From assembly GCA_023105745.1 (NCBI GenBank), contig JALGQZ010000013.1:6126105-6190104 (forward strand): a stretch of 64,000 nucleotides of DNA, given 5' to 3'. Below, piece by piece: positions 32,547 through 44,000 of this stretch. The DNA is from Austropuccinia psidii. Its lineage: Eukaryota; Basidiomycota; Pucciniomycetes; Pucciniales; Sphaerophragmiaceae. Position numbers and translations under genes: made by a program. The notes under the pieces were generated by a model that saw only the letters and a list, made by a program, of their open reading frames with translations, searched no databases and had not been told where the DNA came from. Positions within the stretch are counted from its first letter, which is position 1; the number at the start of each line of letters is the position of its first letter.

Positions 32547-33870
32547 ATGCCAGTTCAGCATAGTCTACCAGCCAAGAAGACGAGATCCCAAAGACATCAA
32601 GGTGTTCTCACTCCTACAGCAAGGGATCCTCTTGACTGCACACCATCAGTTCATCAACTGAGTGAACATTTGGACAGAGGAGCATCAATGGAAGGAGAAG
32701 CACCCTTCAGAAGAGGAGGTATGAAGTCTAGAAGATAAAGATCATTCTCTGGGTTATTGGGTGGCTACCCTGGCATTTCTAAAGAGCCTAGGAGCAGATT
32801 GGGGGAAGCTGAAGATGAAGAGGGGGAGGAGTTTATGGAAGAGGAAGAATTTGAAGAGAATGAAGTGGCAGATACCTTGGAAGGTTCCCCTGAGGCTCCT
32901 GAGGTTCCAAACATTGCCCCTTTTAATCAACTGCTTGTCTCTCAAGCTGAACCAAATTTTCTCAAGATGATGGAGCAGATCACTCAATTTATGAGACAAA
33001 TAACTCAAGAATTTTCCCCAAGAGACAATTCAAGAGCCCCAGCATTCAAGATTCCATCAATTAAGGCACCTTATTCCTTTGATGGTACCAAAGCTTATAA
33101 GTTGAGAGGGTCTATTCAATGCTGTCAATTAATTGTCCATAATTACCCAGAAAACTTCTTCACTGACAGGAAGAAGGTTCTTTACTCGACTTCCTGTCTC
33201 ACTGGTAGAGCTGGAAAATGGACTGAACCTTACCTCTCAAATATCTCCAATGAAGACCCATCTTATCTCCTCAATAACTTGCAGGTATTTGAAACCCAGT
33301 CATTAGCTCTGTTTGGTGATCCCAATGAAGTGAGGAAGGCTGAAAAAGAGATGGAAGATCTCAGTATGAAAAAAATTGATCAGGCTTCCTTGTAAATACC
33401 AGATTTCAGAAGCTTAATTTCAAACATTGGAGACAGGGGGAAAGGGACTACACCAATGTGTATAGAAGATGCTTAGCATCAAGACTGTGTGACCAATTGG
33501 CTTCTCACCCTTTAAACTTTGATAGCCTTCAAGAACTCACAGACATCACTTTGGAATTAGATACCAGATACCATGAGAGGAAGAAATAAAAGGGTAGTCA
33601 TCAGTAGAAGAAGCATCCAATAATTGCATCCAATTCCTCCAAGCCTCCCCAAGGTCCATCTTCAAAAAGGCCTTAGTAAATAAAAAACAAGAAGGGGAAG
33701 AATTTTCAAGTGTCCAAAGACAAGCCTCATTCTGCTCTCCTCAACAAGAACAAAAAATTACTTGGTTCTGAAAAGGAGGGGAGGATTAAAGAAGGATTAT
33801 GCACTTATTGTGGTAGAAAGAACCCAATTGAAAATTCTTCAAGAGGCCTCCCTAGCAAGAAGGGAAAATC
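32547..33870 (+). pseudogene. gag: R4 Gag, broken
   Basis: Starts MPVQHSLPAKKTRSQRHQG at 32547. A TAA after 63 codons is followed in the same frame by a Glu-rich stretch (EEEEFEENE). The capsid-like core then follows: SIKAPYSFDGTKAYKLRGSI, KKVLYSTSCLTGRAGKWTEPYL, ALFGDPNEVRKAE. A second stop comes at 33395 (Tyr codon to TAA by homology to the expected Y-I-x-DFRSL). After one frameshift the text continues with RLCDQLASHP .. TLELDTRYHERKK. The knuckle remnant near 33800 reads CTYCGRKNPIENSS, having lost its His and last Cys. Not functional. Confidence 0.8.
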
Positions 33871-33989
33871 CTGAGTGGGGATAATAATTCACTCAATGGT
33901 TCTCACTTATTTCCTTTAGGAGAACAATTGTGCACTCTGAATACTAGTGTCAATAAATGTTTAGATTTTTTATTTTTTCTTCTGTCTCT

Positions 33990-35640
33990 GATATTTTTTT
34001 AATATTCTAATTTATTCTGGTGCTACAAACTCTTTTATTGCAAAGAATTTAGTTCTCAAGTCCTCATTGACAATTTCAGAGCTTCCTGAAGAGATTCCTC
34101 TTTTCATTTTGGATTCCAATGAATACACTTCCTTGTTGATCACCAAATATACCAAGTGGGTTGTTGACTTGCCTTCTTTCCCAAGCTTTGTATGGGATTT
34201 CTTCATCATAGATTTACCCAAGGGGGAAGACCTAACATTGGGTTGTGATTTTCTTTACCATTTTACTCCCATTATTTATTGGAAAAATGGATTGATCACC
34301 AATGATTCTAGTGGTATTAATTTTTCTACTAGTAATGAATTTGCCACTTCTGTAAGCATTGTTTCTCTGGTTAGTGAAATTAAGACACCTTCCCTTCCTC
34401 CTTCTGTCCATGCCCCTTCCATCATTGCCTCTCAGTCATTACTTCCATCAAGAGATGAATCCTTCAAAGAGATAAAAGATGTTTTAGAAGATGTTGCTAT
34501 ATCTTCACTTCATCTCTTTCAAGGGAATATGGACCTTCCTCATTTATCTTTTCATGCCTCCCTGGAGGAGCAGTAGGATGAGGAGGAAGAGCCAGAAGAG
34601 ATTGAAAATGCACTGAAGGTAGTCCCTCCTGCTTATCACCAATATTTGGATGTATTCCCCAAGGTGAAAGCAGAGAAGCTTCCTCCACACTGTGCCTGTG
34701 ATCATCATATTGAACTGGAGGGTCTTTTACCTCCAGTTGGTGTTATCTATTATTTATAAAATAATGAGTCAGAAAAACTACAGGCCTACATTTCAGAGAA
34801 TGTAGAAAAAAGGTTTCATCAGGCCAAGCTACTCTTCAACAGGAGAACCTGCCATTTTTTTCAAGAAAAAGGATGGTGGACTTCATTTGTGTTCTGACTA
34901 CTGCAAAATCCATTCTGTCACTAGGAAGAACAGGTATCCTGTTCCTAAAAAGAATCAACTCCTTACCATCTTTAACGGTTCCACTATCTTCTCCAAGATA
35001 GATTTGCATGGTCCTTAGAATATCCTGAGAATTAAAGAGGGGGATGAGCACTTAACTGCCTTTAGAGCTAAATATGGTAGTTATGAGTATTTGGATATGC
35101 CATTTGGATTGACCAATGATCCTTCTTCATTCAGAAATATTTTGAATGATATCTTTGCAGATTTCTTAGATATTTTTGTGGTAGTCTACTTAGATTAAAT
35201 TATGGTCTTCTCTTGTTCTGAGGAGGTACATTTCAAACAAGTGGCCTCTGTTCTCCAAAGATTGAGGGACAATAATTTGTTTTCTAAAGCCTCAAAGTGT
35301 GTACTCCATGCCTCAAGTGTGGAGTACTTGGGCTATTCTTTTTCAAGGGATGGCATCAAGATGGATTCTTCAAACGTTCAGCAAATCCTCAATTGGCCTC
35401 AGCCAAGGAAAATTGAGGCCCTTCAATCTTTCCTTGGCATTGCCAACTTCTATTGTCATTCAATTAAAAATTATTCCAAAAAATCTTTACTTCCCTTCTT
35501 AAAAAAGATTCTCCCTTTATCTTCAATGAGGAAGCTCTTAGTCAGTTTGAAATACTCAAAGAAGCTTTCACCCCTGCTCCTATCCTATCCCATTTCAATC
35601 CTTCTATACCAACTATTGTAGAGACTAATTCTTCTGATTA
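33990..35640 (+). pseudogene. R4 Pol: protease and reverse transcriptase, broken
   Basis: The protease loop reads YSGATNSFIAKNL at about 34013: the catalytic Asp of DSG is Tyr. A 34067-34576 piece continues the protease (EIPLFILDSN, TLGCDFLYHFTPIIYW). The RT linker YHQYLDVFPKVKAEKLPPH is near 34640. RT remnants include [13 protein letters not shown] (about 35096) and YLD-stop in place of the YLDD box (about 35188). The 35202-35621 piece gives VEYLGYSFSRDGIKMD, WPQPRKIEALQSFLGIANFY. At least six lesions. Confidence 0.8.
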
Positions 35641-37060
35641 TGCCTTGGATGCTGTAATGAGTCAGGTGAATGACTCAGGAAAGAATACCTTTGCATTTGA
35701 TAGCTGAAAGCTCCTACCAGCTGAGCTCAACTATGAAATTCATGAAAAGGAATTCCTTGGAATAGTTTGGGCCCTCAAGAGCTGGAGAGCCTTTCTTCTT
35801 TCTCTTTTTGATCCTTTTGAAGTCTTTACGGACCACTCTTCCCTCCAATATTTTATGTCTTCAAAAGCCCTTACTTGTTGTCAAGCCCATTGGGAAGAGT
35901 TTCTCTCTGAATTCCACTTCACTATTACTTACCTCCCAGGGAGACTGGCCACTTTACCAGATTCCTTATAACATCAGAATGACATGTACCCAGAGAGGGG
36001 GGTGGAATTCATCAGCAAGAATCCTCAAAAGTTCGGTCAAGTTCTCAAGAAACTGAAATTCCAGAGTCAAGATTTTTCTCAATCAAAGTTGAAATTTTCT
36101 CAGATTTAGTGGACGAAATTCAGAAGGCAGTATGGAAAGACGAAGAATACGAGGAAATTATCAAGAAATTAGAAAGAGGTGAATCAGTCTCAGATTATTC
36201 TCTTGAACCTCAAGCCAAATTGTTATTATTCAAAGATAGAGTAGTCATTGCAAGAAATCATTAAATTCAATTGGACATTCTTCAACAGAATCATGACTCA
36301 CTGTTTGCTGGCCATCCTGGCTAGGAGAAGACCCTAAAGCTCATAAAGAGGGATTATTATTGGGCTGGAATGAATCAAATTATCAAAGACTGTGTGTCCT
36401 CATGCCAGCAATGTTCAAGAAACAAGAAGATTCACCATAAGAAGTTTGGATTACTCAAGCCTCTTCAAATTCCATCTGGCCCATGGAATTCATTATAAAT
36501 GAAATTTATAGCTCAATTGCCCCTGTCAAACAGCTTTGATTCAATATTAGTAGTTGTGAACAGATTCTCAAAAATGGCAATATTTATTCCAACTTATTCA
36601 ACAATCACTGCATTGGACTTATCCCAAATTTTCATTAGTCATGTCTTTTCAAAACATGGTCTTGCAATTGGTATTGTTAGTGATGGAGGCTCTCTATTTG
36701 TTTCATTATTATGGACTCAATTATGTCAAAAGCTCAAGATATCAAGAGACTTTTCAACTTACTTTAACCCTGAAACAGATGGATAGACAGAGAGGGTAAA
36801 TAAGATTCTAGAACAGGATCTTTGGATGTATGTCAGTTACCATCAAGTGGACTGGAACATCTGTATCCCAATGGCTGAATTTGCCTATAATGATTCAGAA
36901 AATTCATCAACAAAACAATCACCTTTTTTCACCATCTATGGCAGAAATCCCATCTTTGACTCAATTCACATTTCTCAAGATAAACCTGCTGCAAAGTTAT
37001 CAACAAAACTACAATTAGTAAAGCAAGTTGTAAAAGAAGAATTAGAGTAAGAAATAAAGC
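35641..37060 (+). pseudogene. R4 Pol: RNase H and integrase, broken
   Basis: RNase H remnants (LLPAELNYEIHEKEFLGIVWALKSWR near 35708, TYLPGRLATLPDS near 35930) are followed by an integrase zinc domain (HDSLFAGHPG, CQQCSRNKK). In the core (36499-36786) the first catalytic Asp position reads MKFIAQLP where relatives have Asp. IVSDGGSLF keeps the second Asp, and a TAG follows ETDG just before TERVNKILEQD. 36826-37050 continues with WNICIPMAEFAYNDSENSSTKQSPF. Integrase inactive. Confidence 0.8.
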
Positions 37061-37079
37061 ATTTTAAGAAGTATGCAAA

Positions 37080-37576
37080 TATAAATAGGAAAATTCCACC
37101 TGATTTTCAACCTGGGGACAAAGTATGGCTAGCTTTCAAGAACATCAAGACAACAAGACCCATCAAGAAACTCTCATAAAGATTGTTGGGACCCTTTGAA
37201 GTTCTAGAGAAGATTGGCAGCCATGCATATCACCTCAAGTTGCCTCAACAATGGAAGTAAGATCACCCTGTATTTCATGTGTCCTTATATCCCAAATAAA
37301 CATCAATTTCCACCACCACCAGTAATAGTGGAAGAGCAAGAAGAATGGGAAGTGGCTCAGGTTCTGGACTCAAAACTCAAGAGAGGTACATTATGGTATC
37401 TTATGGAGTGGAAAGGATTCAATGAAGACCCAGAAAGAAAAACTTGGGAGTCAGCTTCAAACCTTGCCAGATCCCCAGATCTTGTCAAGGATTTCCAACT
37501 TTGTATCCTGATAAGCCTTTCCCAAATACCTCAAGAGCTTGATTTCATGGTCCTTGGTGGAGATTGCAGTTTATGA
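37080..37576 (+). pseudogene. R4 Pol C-terminus with chromodomain
   Basis: The integrase C-terminal GDKVWLAFKNIKTTRPIKKL segment is near 37118. A chromodomain in 37320-37500 (EEWEVAQVLDSKLKRGTLWYLMEWKGFNEDPERKTWESASNL) fits the canonical W-Y-x-V-x-W-K-G-x..x-x-x-W-E pattern closely. It is better conserved than the rest of R4 Pol. It probably guided integration to heterochromatin in active copies. Confidence 0.8.
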
Positions 37577-37965
37577 CAGTAAGTTCCTCTACTGGCATGC
37601 ACCTTTAAGGGGGTATTATACCAAAATTTGTTTCAAGCATTACCTTGGCCACTCTGTGAGCACTTGTAAAATTTTTCTGGACAGATTAAGAAGGCCTTTA
37701 AACATGAATACCCCCAAATTTGGAACATTCATGAAGACATGGCCAAATCCTGTTTTATCTTTATTTCTTTTATTATTTAATTATGCCACTAATTAACATT
37801 CAAGAAATAACTTACAAAAATTCATTTATGGCAAAGTTTTCTATTCTTTTTATGATGCTTGGTGGAGAGTGGAGATTATGAAAGTAATTTCTATTTCCTG
37901 GTATGAATCTCTGAGGGTTTCTACTTCTTTCAAAACAACACCTTGGCCACTCTGTGAGCATCAAA
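37549..37965 (+). repeat. Tandem duplication in the R4 3' region
   Basis: 37549-37660 and 37855-37965 share TTGGTGGAGA.., a TGA(C/A)AGTAA core and CACCTTGGCCACTCTGTGAGCA, offset by about 306 bases. Non-coding. Confidence 0.6.
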
Positions 37966-38251
37966 TTCTTGGCTTTTATCTTTTAAGGAAAATTTATGGC
38001 CAAAATCAAGCAACTCACCAAAAAAGAACAGTCCTCAGAAGTTTCCTCCATTTTATTTTCTTTACTCTCTTTTTCTCTCAATTATTTTCTTTTCATTTGA
38101 TTTTATTCCTTTTAGTTGTATCATTCTTGTTTTTATTTCTTGTTTCAAAAACAGAAATCATCACTCCCATATCTTGTATGGGGAGTCAATTTATTCAATA
38201 ATCAAAGAGCAAACACTTGTAATGATAAAGACAAATAACATATAATACTCA

Positions 38252-39420
38252 TCAAAGTTTCTTCAAGGATTCTCTAAACTTAATAACCAAGGCATCTTCA
38301 TAAGAAATTGCCTGCCTGGCCAAAGCCCTAGTGGCTTCACCTGGAACAGCACTCTTCATAGCTTTATCAACAAAACCCTCTGTCAAAGCATCCACATCTT
38401 CAAATAAAGATGTGACCACCTTCTTATTCATCTTCTTTTGATAAGTGAAATTTCCAGTGATATTCCAGCGTCAATGGTGGTCAATGACTGACTCAGGCTC
38501 TGGGGACATTGGGTCTCTAGAAGTGCTGGCCATGGGTGGTTTAATGTTGGTCGAGGTGGAGGAAAGTGTGGGTGACCTGGTTGGGGATCTAGTTGGAGGT
38601 TGAGGTGGTTGGGGGGACCTTATCACTTCATGGATGGTGGTACTGGCTTGGCCTGGGGATAGTGAGGTGGATTGAATTCTTCTTGTTTGGATGGGGGTAG
38701 TCATTTCAAATTCTTCTCCATATATTTAATCACTGCCTTCAGAATCAGTATCAACTTCATCCTGAACCACTAGATTTCTCTACAATTTTCCAAGTCTTCC
38801 ATCCTTTCTGGCATCCAAAATAGGAATATCTGGGGCCACTCCAATGGGGTTGCCTTGGGGGTGAATGAGTCCTCAAATGTTGGCCCAGGAGCTGTGGGTA
38901 TTATTCCATTGTTGAAAAATTCTCATCCTAAATCCAGTCACTGAAACAGAAGAAAAAAACCCATAAAAGCCGGTAACTCAGCAATTACTTGACCATTCAC
39001 CTCACAATTGGAGTGGCCAGAGGTGGCATCAGAGGTTGGGGGTTCATAAACAGAAGTTTCCAATCCAAATCTTTCACCCTTCTTTATGATGCTCCATAAT
39101 CTTCTAGGATTGTCTGGGAACCTATGGTTGGCCTGAGAGCAATTCCTTTTTCCAAGGTTGCAGAATTGGCACCTGGTGGGCCTAGCAGTAGCAGATTCAA
39201 AGCAAGGAGCCCCCTTCTTCTGACAATTGATGCAGGGTGGCTCAATAACTCTCACAGATTTAAAACCATCATAGGTTTTGTTAATGTCATAAGTCTATGT
39301 AGGGGCCATACTCTCCTCAGAAAGATCCCTCAAGTTATCAAAGACACCAGAACCATAAAGTACAGAAGGTGAGGAATTAAAGTGATTGGAGTCACATATG
39401 GAAGTCAGCTTTGAGCTCAT
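38252..39420 (-). pseudogene. R4 antisense ORF with zinc-cluster-like cysteines
   Basis: Runs opposite to gag-pol, between the chromodomain and the 3' LTR. It starts at ATG 39418-39420 (MSSKLTSICDSNH), has one TAG, then YDINKTYDGFKSVRVIEPP followed by a Cys block. The spacing is C-x2-C-x6-C-x10-C-x2-C-x6-C, the pattern of fungal Zn2Cys6 clusters. After it come RFPDNPRRLWSIIKKGERFGLE and PPTSDATSGHSN. A Ser/Pro/Thr-rich middle (38471-38704) and an acidic/helical C-terminus (38252-38431, ending SYEDALVIKFRESLKKL) follow. The usual basic residues between the first cysteines are few. From memory, homologous proteins are abundant in A. psidii. Possible role: DNA-binding regulator of the element or host silencing. 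Here broken. Confidence 0.65.
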
Positions 39421-39539
39421 CTTCAAAGTCAAGACCAAGAAAATTATGGACAAATCCAAGTCAGCAAGTCATTTATGGCAATTTGAACTTCAAAAATGGG
39501 GTGAAGCACAAGAAAATTGAAGAAATTATCAAGAAAACA

Positions 39540-39860
39540 GCTTCATTGGCCAAATTGGCCATTTTTATGCATTTGCGCACTTTTGCGCATCCTGCACAAA
39601 GTCACTCCATTTCATCTTTGAATCATCTGAAAGGCTATTCAAACCTCAAAAGTCATAAGATAGGTTATAAAGTGAATTTGCGCCTTTTGGATATTTCTTC
39701 TTCAAGACCTTCAAAATCTTTCAAATCTTCATTTTATTCAGAAATTGATCAAAATATGTAACTTCATTCATAATGATGCATTTGTGCACTTTGCACATTT
39801 ATAGATAGTTCTTCTTCAAAACCCTCAAAATTGTTAATCCTTTCATTTTAATCAGAATTT
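39540..39860. repeat. Degenerate tandem repeat upstream of the antisense ORF
   Basis: Two units about 210 bases apart share GCATTTG(C/T)GCACTTT and TTCTTCTTCAA(G/A)ACC(T/C)TCAAAAT. The first unit has a doubled GCGCA core. It lies 5' of the antisense ORF, so it could include its promoter, but no clear TATA box was picked. Confidence 0.45.
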
Positions 39861-40312
39861 CATATTCTGGCCGAATTGGCCAAAGAACCCTGGAAAACTT
39901 CAAAAATGGGGAAATTTCTATGGACTCCTGAAATTTTCCAAAATCAAGAAAGGGCCAATTTTAGCCAAATCTCAAGATGACTAAAAAATTTATTCAATGA
40001 CAGTGAAATCTTAGGATATAAACCTAAATCACCCACTTATAATGAGTCCCAAGGACTAAAGGCAAATTGGGTGAATAAGACTGAAGGAGAAGAAGGACAA
40101 GGATACCAAAAAAGAAAAAGGAGAAGAAATAAAGTCAAATCAAAGCAGAAGGACCTAAAAGTTACTGAGATGAAGGAGTTTTGGAGTCATGATTGACGAA
40201 GAGGAATTATGAGGAATAAAAATGGGGAAAATTGAGGGCAAGAAAGCTTCATTTTTTAATTGACCTCATCAAAATTCACTTACCTTTATGGTGCTCAGAG
40301 CTCACCATTTCC

Positions 40313-40325
40313 AAGAGGGGGATAA
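40313..40325 (+). other. R4 polypurine tract
   Basis: AAGAGGGGGATAA directly before the 3' LTR, slightly degenerate. Confidence 0.6.
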
Positions 40326-41030
40326 TTTCACAGCCATGAAGACAGGCAGGATATTACCAATCATTGCTAAGTAAAGATCTTCCAACACCCAATCAGCAAG
40401 GGGCTTTCATGGAATATCCACCAAATGCAGTTTCAAACCTCAATACAGCTCAATACAGGCAAAACCCAAATACAGGCCTGTCCTCAACACAGGTGCAAAA
40501 AACTGTATTGATTCAAATACCTGTATTGGATACACTAATACAGGTTTCAATCTCAAATACAGATTCCTCCAACATACAGTCATTGTTTTTCAGCACTCAA
40601 ACTCCAGGCTGGCATTTTTTCACATATACCAGCCCTCTTTCACCTACCTGGGGGTTGTTCCCCCAGTTAATTAGAATATTTGATTTGTTATTAGTATTAT
40701 TTTATTTCTCACTCAAGAGGTATTATCTTATTAATTCTGAAGTCAGTCTTAGCCTTCCCCCACCTGTTCAGCAGAGTCCTGGTGGCCATATTCTTATTAA
40801 TCCTTTTCTCTTTTCTGAACAAGTTGAAACAGTGATTCAGGTTATTTGTGGCCAGCTCTTTATTATTGATATTGTTTTATTTCATATCCTTTCATTCTCA
40901 TTACTCTATCTTTAGGAGTTCTATCTTTGATCTTGTTGCTCTTATCTTTTGAGTACTCTTTTGAGCCCTTCATAACTAAGTCTGTTCACTGAGTTCCAGG
41001 CCCTCTTCACTTAGAAGAGCCTCTTTGACA
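40326..41030 (+). repeat. R4 3' LTR
   Basis: Aligns with 31097-31789. Its first bases are mutated (TTTCACAG against TGTGACAG) and it ends CTCTTTGACA. Right flank CCAAT. Confidence 0.85.
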
Positions 41031-44000
41031 CCAATATCAGTAAAATAAAGGTCCTTTTAACAACAGAAACTTCTTTATATATTTTCTCCTCTTTTTGAAA
41101 CTAGATTTTATCACCTTTTAGTTTATTATTTTTTATTTCCAGAAACAAAAATCCCGCTTTTTGTTTAAAATAACCATGAAACTTAATGAGCACCTGTAGG
41201 AAGGTTTAAATTTCATAATATAGTCTTGACTCAGGCTGCAATCAAATTGGGACTTTAGCCAGATATGACATTTGGCTTAAGAGTTTCAGAAGGATTTTCT
41301 CCCATACATTCAATAAATGTATACTTAATCAAAAGTTTGAAACAGACATGTGAGACACCTTATAAGAATCATAAATATCTCCAACAATAATTTTAAATGA
41401 AAATTCCAGAAAGCTCTAGATAAAATCTTCTCAAGAGTGGTAAGATAAGGTTATCAAAAACTTGAAAAGGGATAAATATATCAATCCAATCCAGGTCAAA
41501 ATATCTATCAAGTTTGATTAAAAATGTGAGAGACTACATTTAAAAATTCTTTTCAAAATATCAGGCAACAGGATTATAAATCTCCAAACTCTTCAGATTC
41601 ACTGAAAGAATAATCCCACACCAAACTCCCTTCATTGATACATGGAAATCATGCAAATTCTGTATTTATATTTTTTATATTTATTAGAAACAAACTGCTT
41701 AAGATTTAGATTCTCATTCCTAATAAATTAGTTTAAAAAGCCAATTTACTCAAAGATGAATCCCAAAATATTTCTATAACACCTTGGTAAGATACCCTGT
41801 ATTATATTCTGTGAATAAATAAATAATTATATCTATATTAAAATGGAAAGCTCAATATTTCAGATTATTATTTGGAATATTATCACACATATTTCTCCAA
41901 AAAAAAGTTTTGCCATAAATTTCCTAATTTTAGTACAATAATTGCAGAAAAGACCAAATATTTTGATAAGTTTTTACATTCAATCAAAATGAAATTCATT
42001 ACTTTTAGAATTACAACATCTTTCAACATATTGAATCATTTATTTTTGAATATTCATGAATACTATATATACTATCAGACAAAGTATTCAAAATTAGTTT
42101 CAGAAGAAATATATAAAGGATATGAATTATACCAATATACTGAGATGTAACCATTATGAAAGATTGTTTTGGTGTGTCAAATATGGAGCAAAAATATCAA
42201 TAATGTGGGTTGCATTATATTCTTTTATTAAAATATTTAGGATAATTTCTCTTTAAAGTTTCCTCAAGCAATAAATATTCAAGAAAAATTGCAGGAGATC
42301 CTTATATAATCTGTTATTGTATATTAACTGAAATTCTTAACTTATATGAAGGCCACAAAAGGTATTTTTAAAGGGCTTCAATACCTTCAAGATTATCAAT
42401 TTTTATCATGAAGTAAAAATCAAGATATGATTTAACTTTTGATGACTCATATGGTATTGAAAGGTATTTTGAAAATGTCAAGGGACCTATAGAGAATAGT
42501 TTCTCAAATTATCCAAATGATAAGAGAGATAAATTGCATAATAACAGGAGTTATTATTTGGTTTTTAGGTCTGTATTACTCTTCTTACTTCAAATAATAT
42601 GATATGATATGATAATTTTTTATCTTTTCATTTTTTTAGAAATAGAAGTTCAACATGATTTTCTCAATTTAATTCATTTGATGTCACAACAATGGACCTC
42701 ATGTTAAATGATTTCTTACTAGAGTAAAAGTAATCTTGTGTATTCAGGATAGAGATAGTTTAACTCATTCAAAAGTATCAATTTCTATTTCAATTATCAC
42801 ATAATTATTCCTCCCCTTAATTTTGGTAATCAATATTAGTCACCTTCAATGAGAAAATAAAGCCTGTTTTATGATGTCCTTATGAAAGATATAGTACATG
42901 GAAACTTATGTAGGGGTGAAATTTTACTCAAATTGTAGTTTATTAAGAAATTTTCAAAGAAATATTCCTGAAATTAACAATATAATTTCGAATATTCTGA
43001 AATAACTTTTAGTATATTATTATCATGAAAAGAAAATATACAAGATATAAGACCATATTCTGAAAACCAAGTGAATACAGATAAGAATTTCAGAAGAGAA
43101 ATTTTTTTCTTGTAAAGTGATTCAGGAATAGAAATTTGCATCTTTTTTTCGAAATTCATCCTAAAATAACCCAAATTTTCAAGTTTCTTAATTAATAGAA
43201 AGGTATTTACTGAGATAGATATGTAAAATGAACCATTTTATTTAATTTGGGATAAGACTTTTGTCCTATAAATGGGGCCCAATCTTTCAATAGGGAAATA
43301 CTAATGTTTTATTGTCTTCGAAAATATCATTCCCGCTCAAATATAATGAGCTTAATAGCTCAAAATGGGTTGACATAGGGGGATTGGATATTGTATTTAT
43401 TAAATTAATCTAGAGTTTCTGTTTCATAGGAGATATAACTTAAGATGCATAATTTATTTTTACAAGATTGACTCAAATATAAATCCAAGATTATGGGTTT
43501 TCAATCTTTTAAAAAAGGGATTTTTTTAATAAATTTTAGGATACTGTTGAAACTGTCCTATGAGGGAGAAAAATGAAATTCATAGTTTTTTCAAACTAGT
43601 ATACATTGCATCTCAGGAATATGACAAAGCTATTTGAATTTAAGAATATTTTTATTTAAAGGAGGTACTATATCCAGTATATTAAATTTGCAAATTTTCT
43701 TTCAAATACAGGTATAGTTATTCTGAATTTTCCTTTAATAAGTGTTCATTTTAATAGGGAAGATTACTTTATAAATTCAAGGATAAACTTTAAAATATCT
43801 GAAAAACTCAATTTCTTCAAGTCCACTGTTTTACTATGTGACTTAATAATCTAAAAGGAAAAGATTATCTCCTTGGAATTCCTTAGAGCTTGGAAGAAAA
43901 ATTAGAATAATTATAATTTGATGGAAATATGAGCTTAAAGCAGTGCCTAACCGGCCTGGGAATTATGCGGGCCTTTAGGTGCCCTTTGGACATCCTGACA

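Larger units (their letters stand above)
31097..41030 (+). mobile_element. R4: decayed chromovirus with an antisense ORF
   Basis: A 9.9-kb Ty3/gypsy element of a family distinct from R1-R3. LTRs of about 693 and 705 bp, a polypurine tract before the 3' LTR and near-identical flanks CCAAG / CCAAT (4 of 5) define it. Gag, protease, RT, RNase H, integrase and chromodomain are all present in order but with stops and frameshifts. About 2.8 kb of extra sequence between the chromodomain and the 3' LTR holds tandem duplications and a minus-strand ORF (38252-39420). Confidence 0.85.

Noticed and set aside
43940..43990. GC-rich imperfect hairpin considered as a tRNA
   Set aside because: No T-arm or anticodon-arm consensus could be placed.
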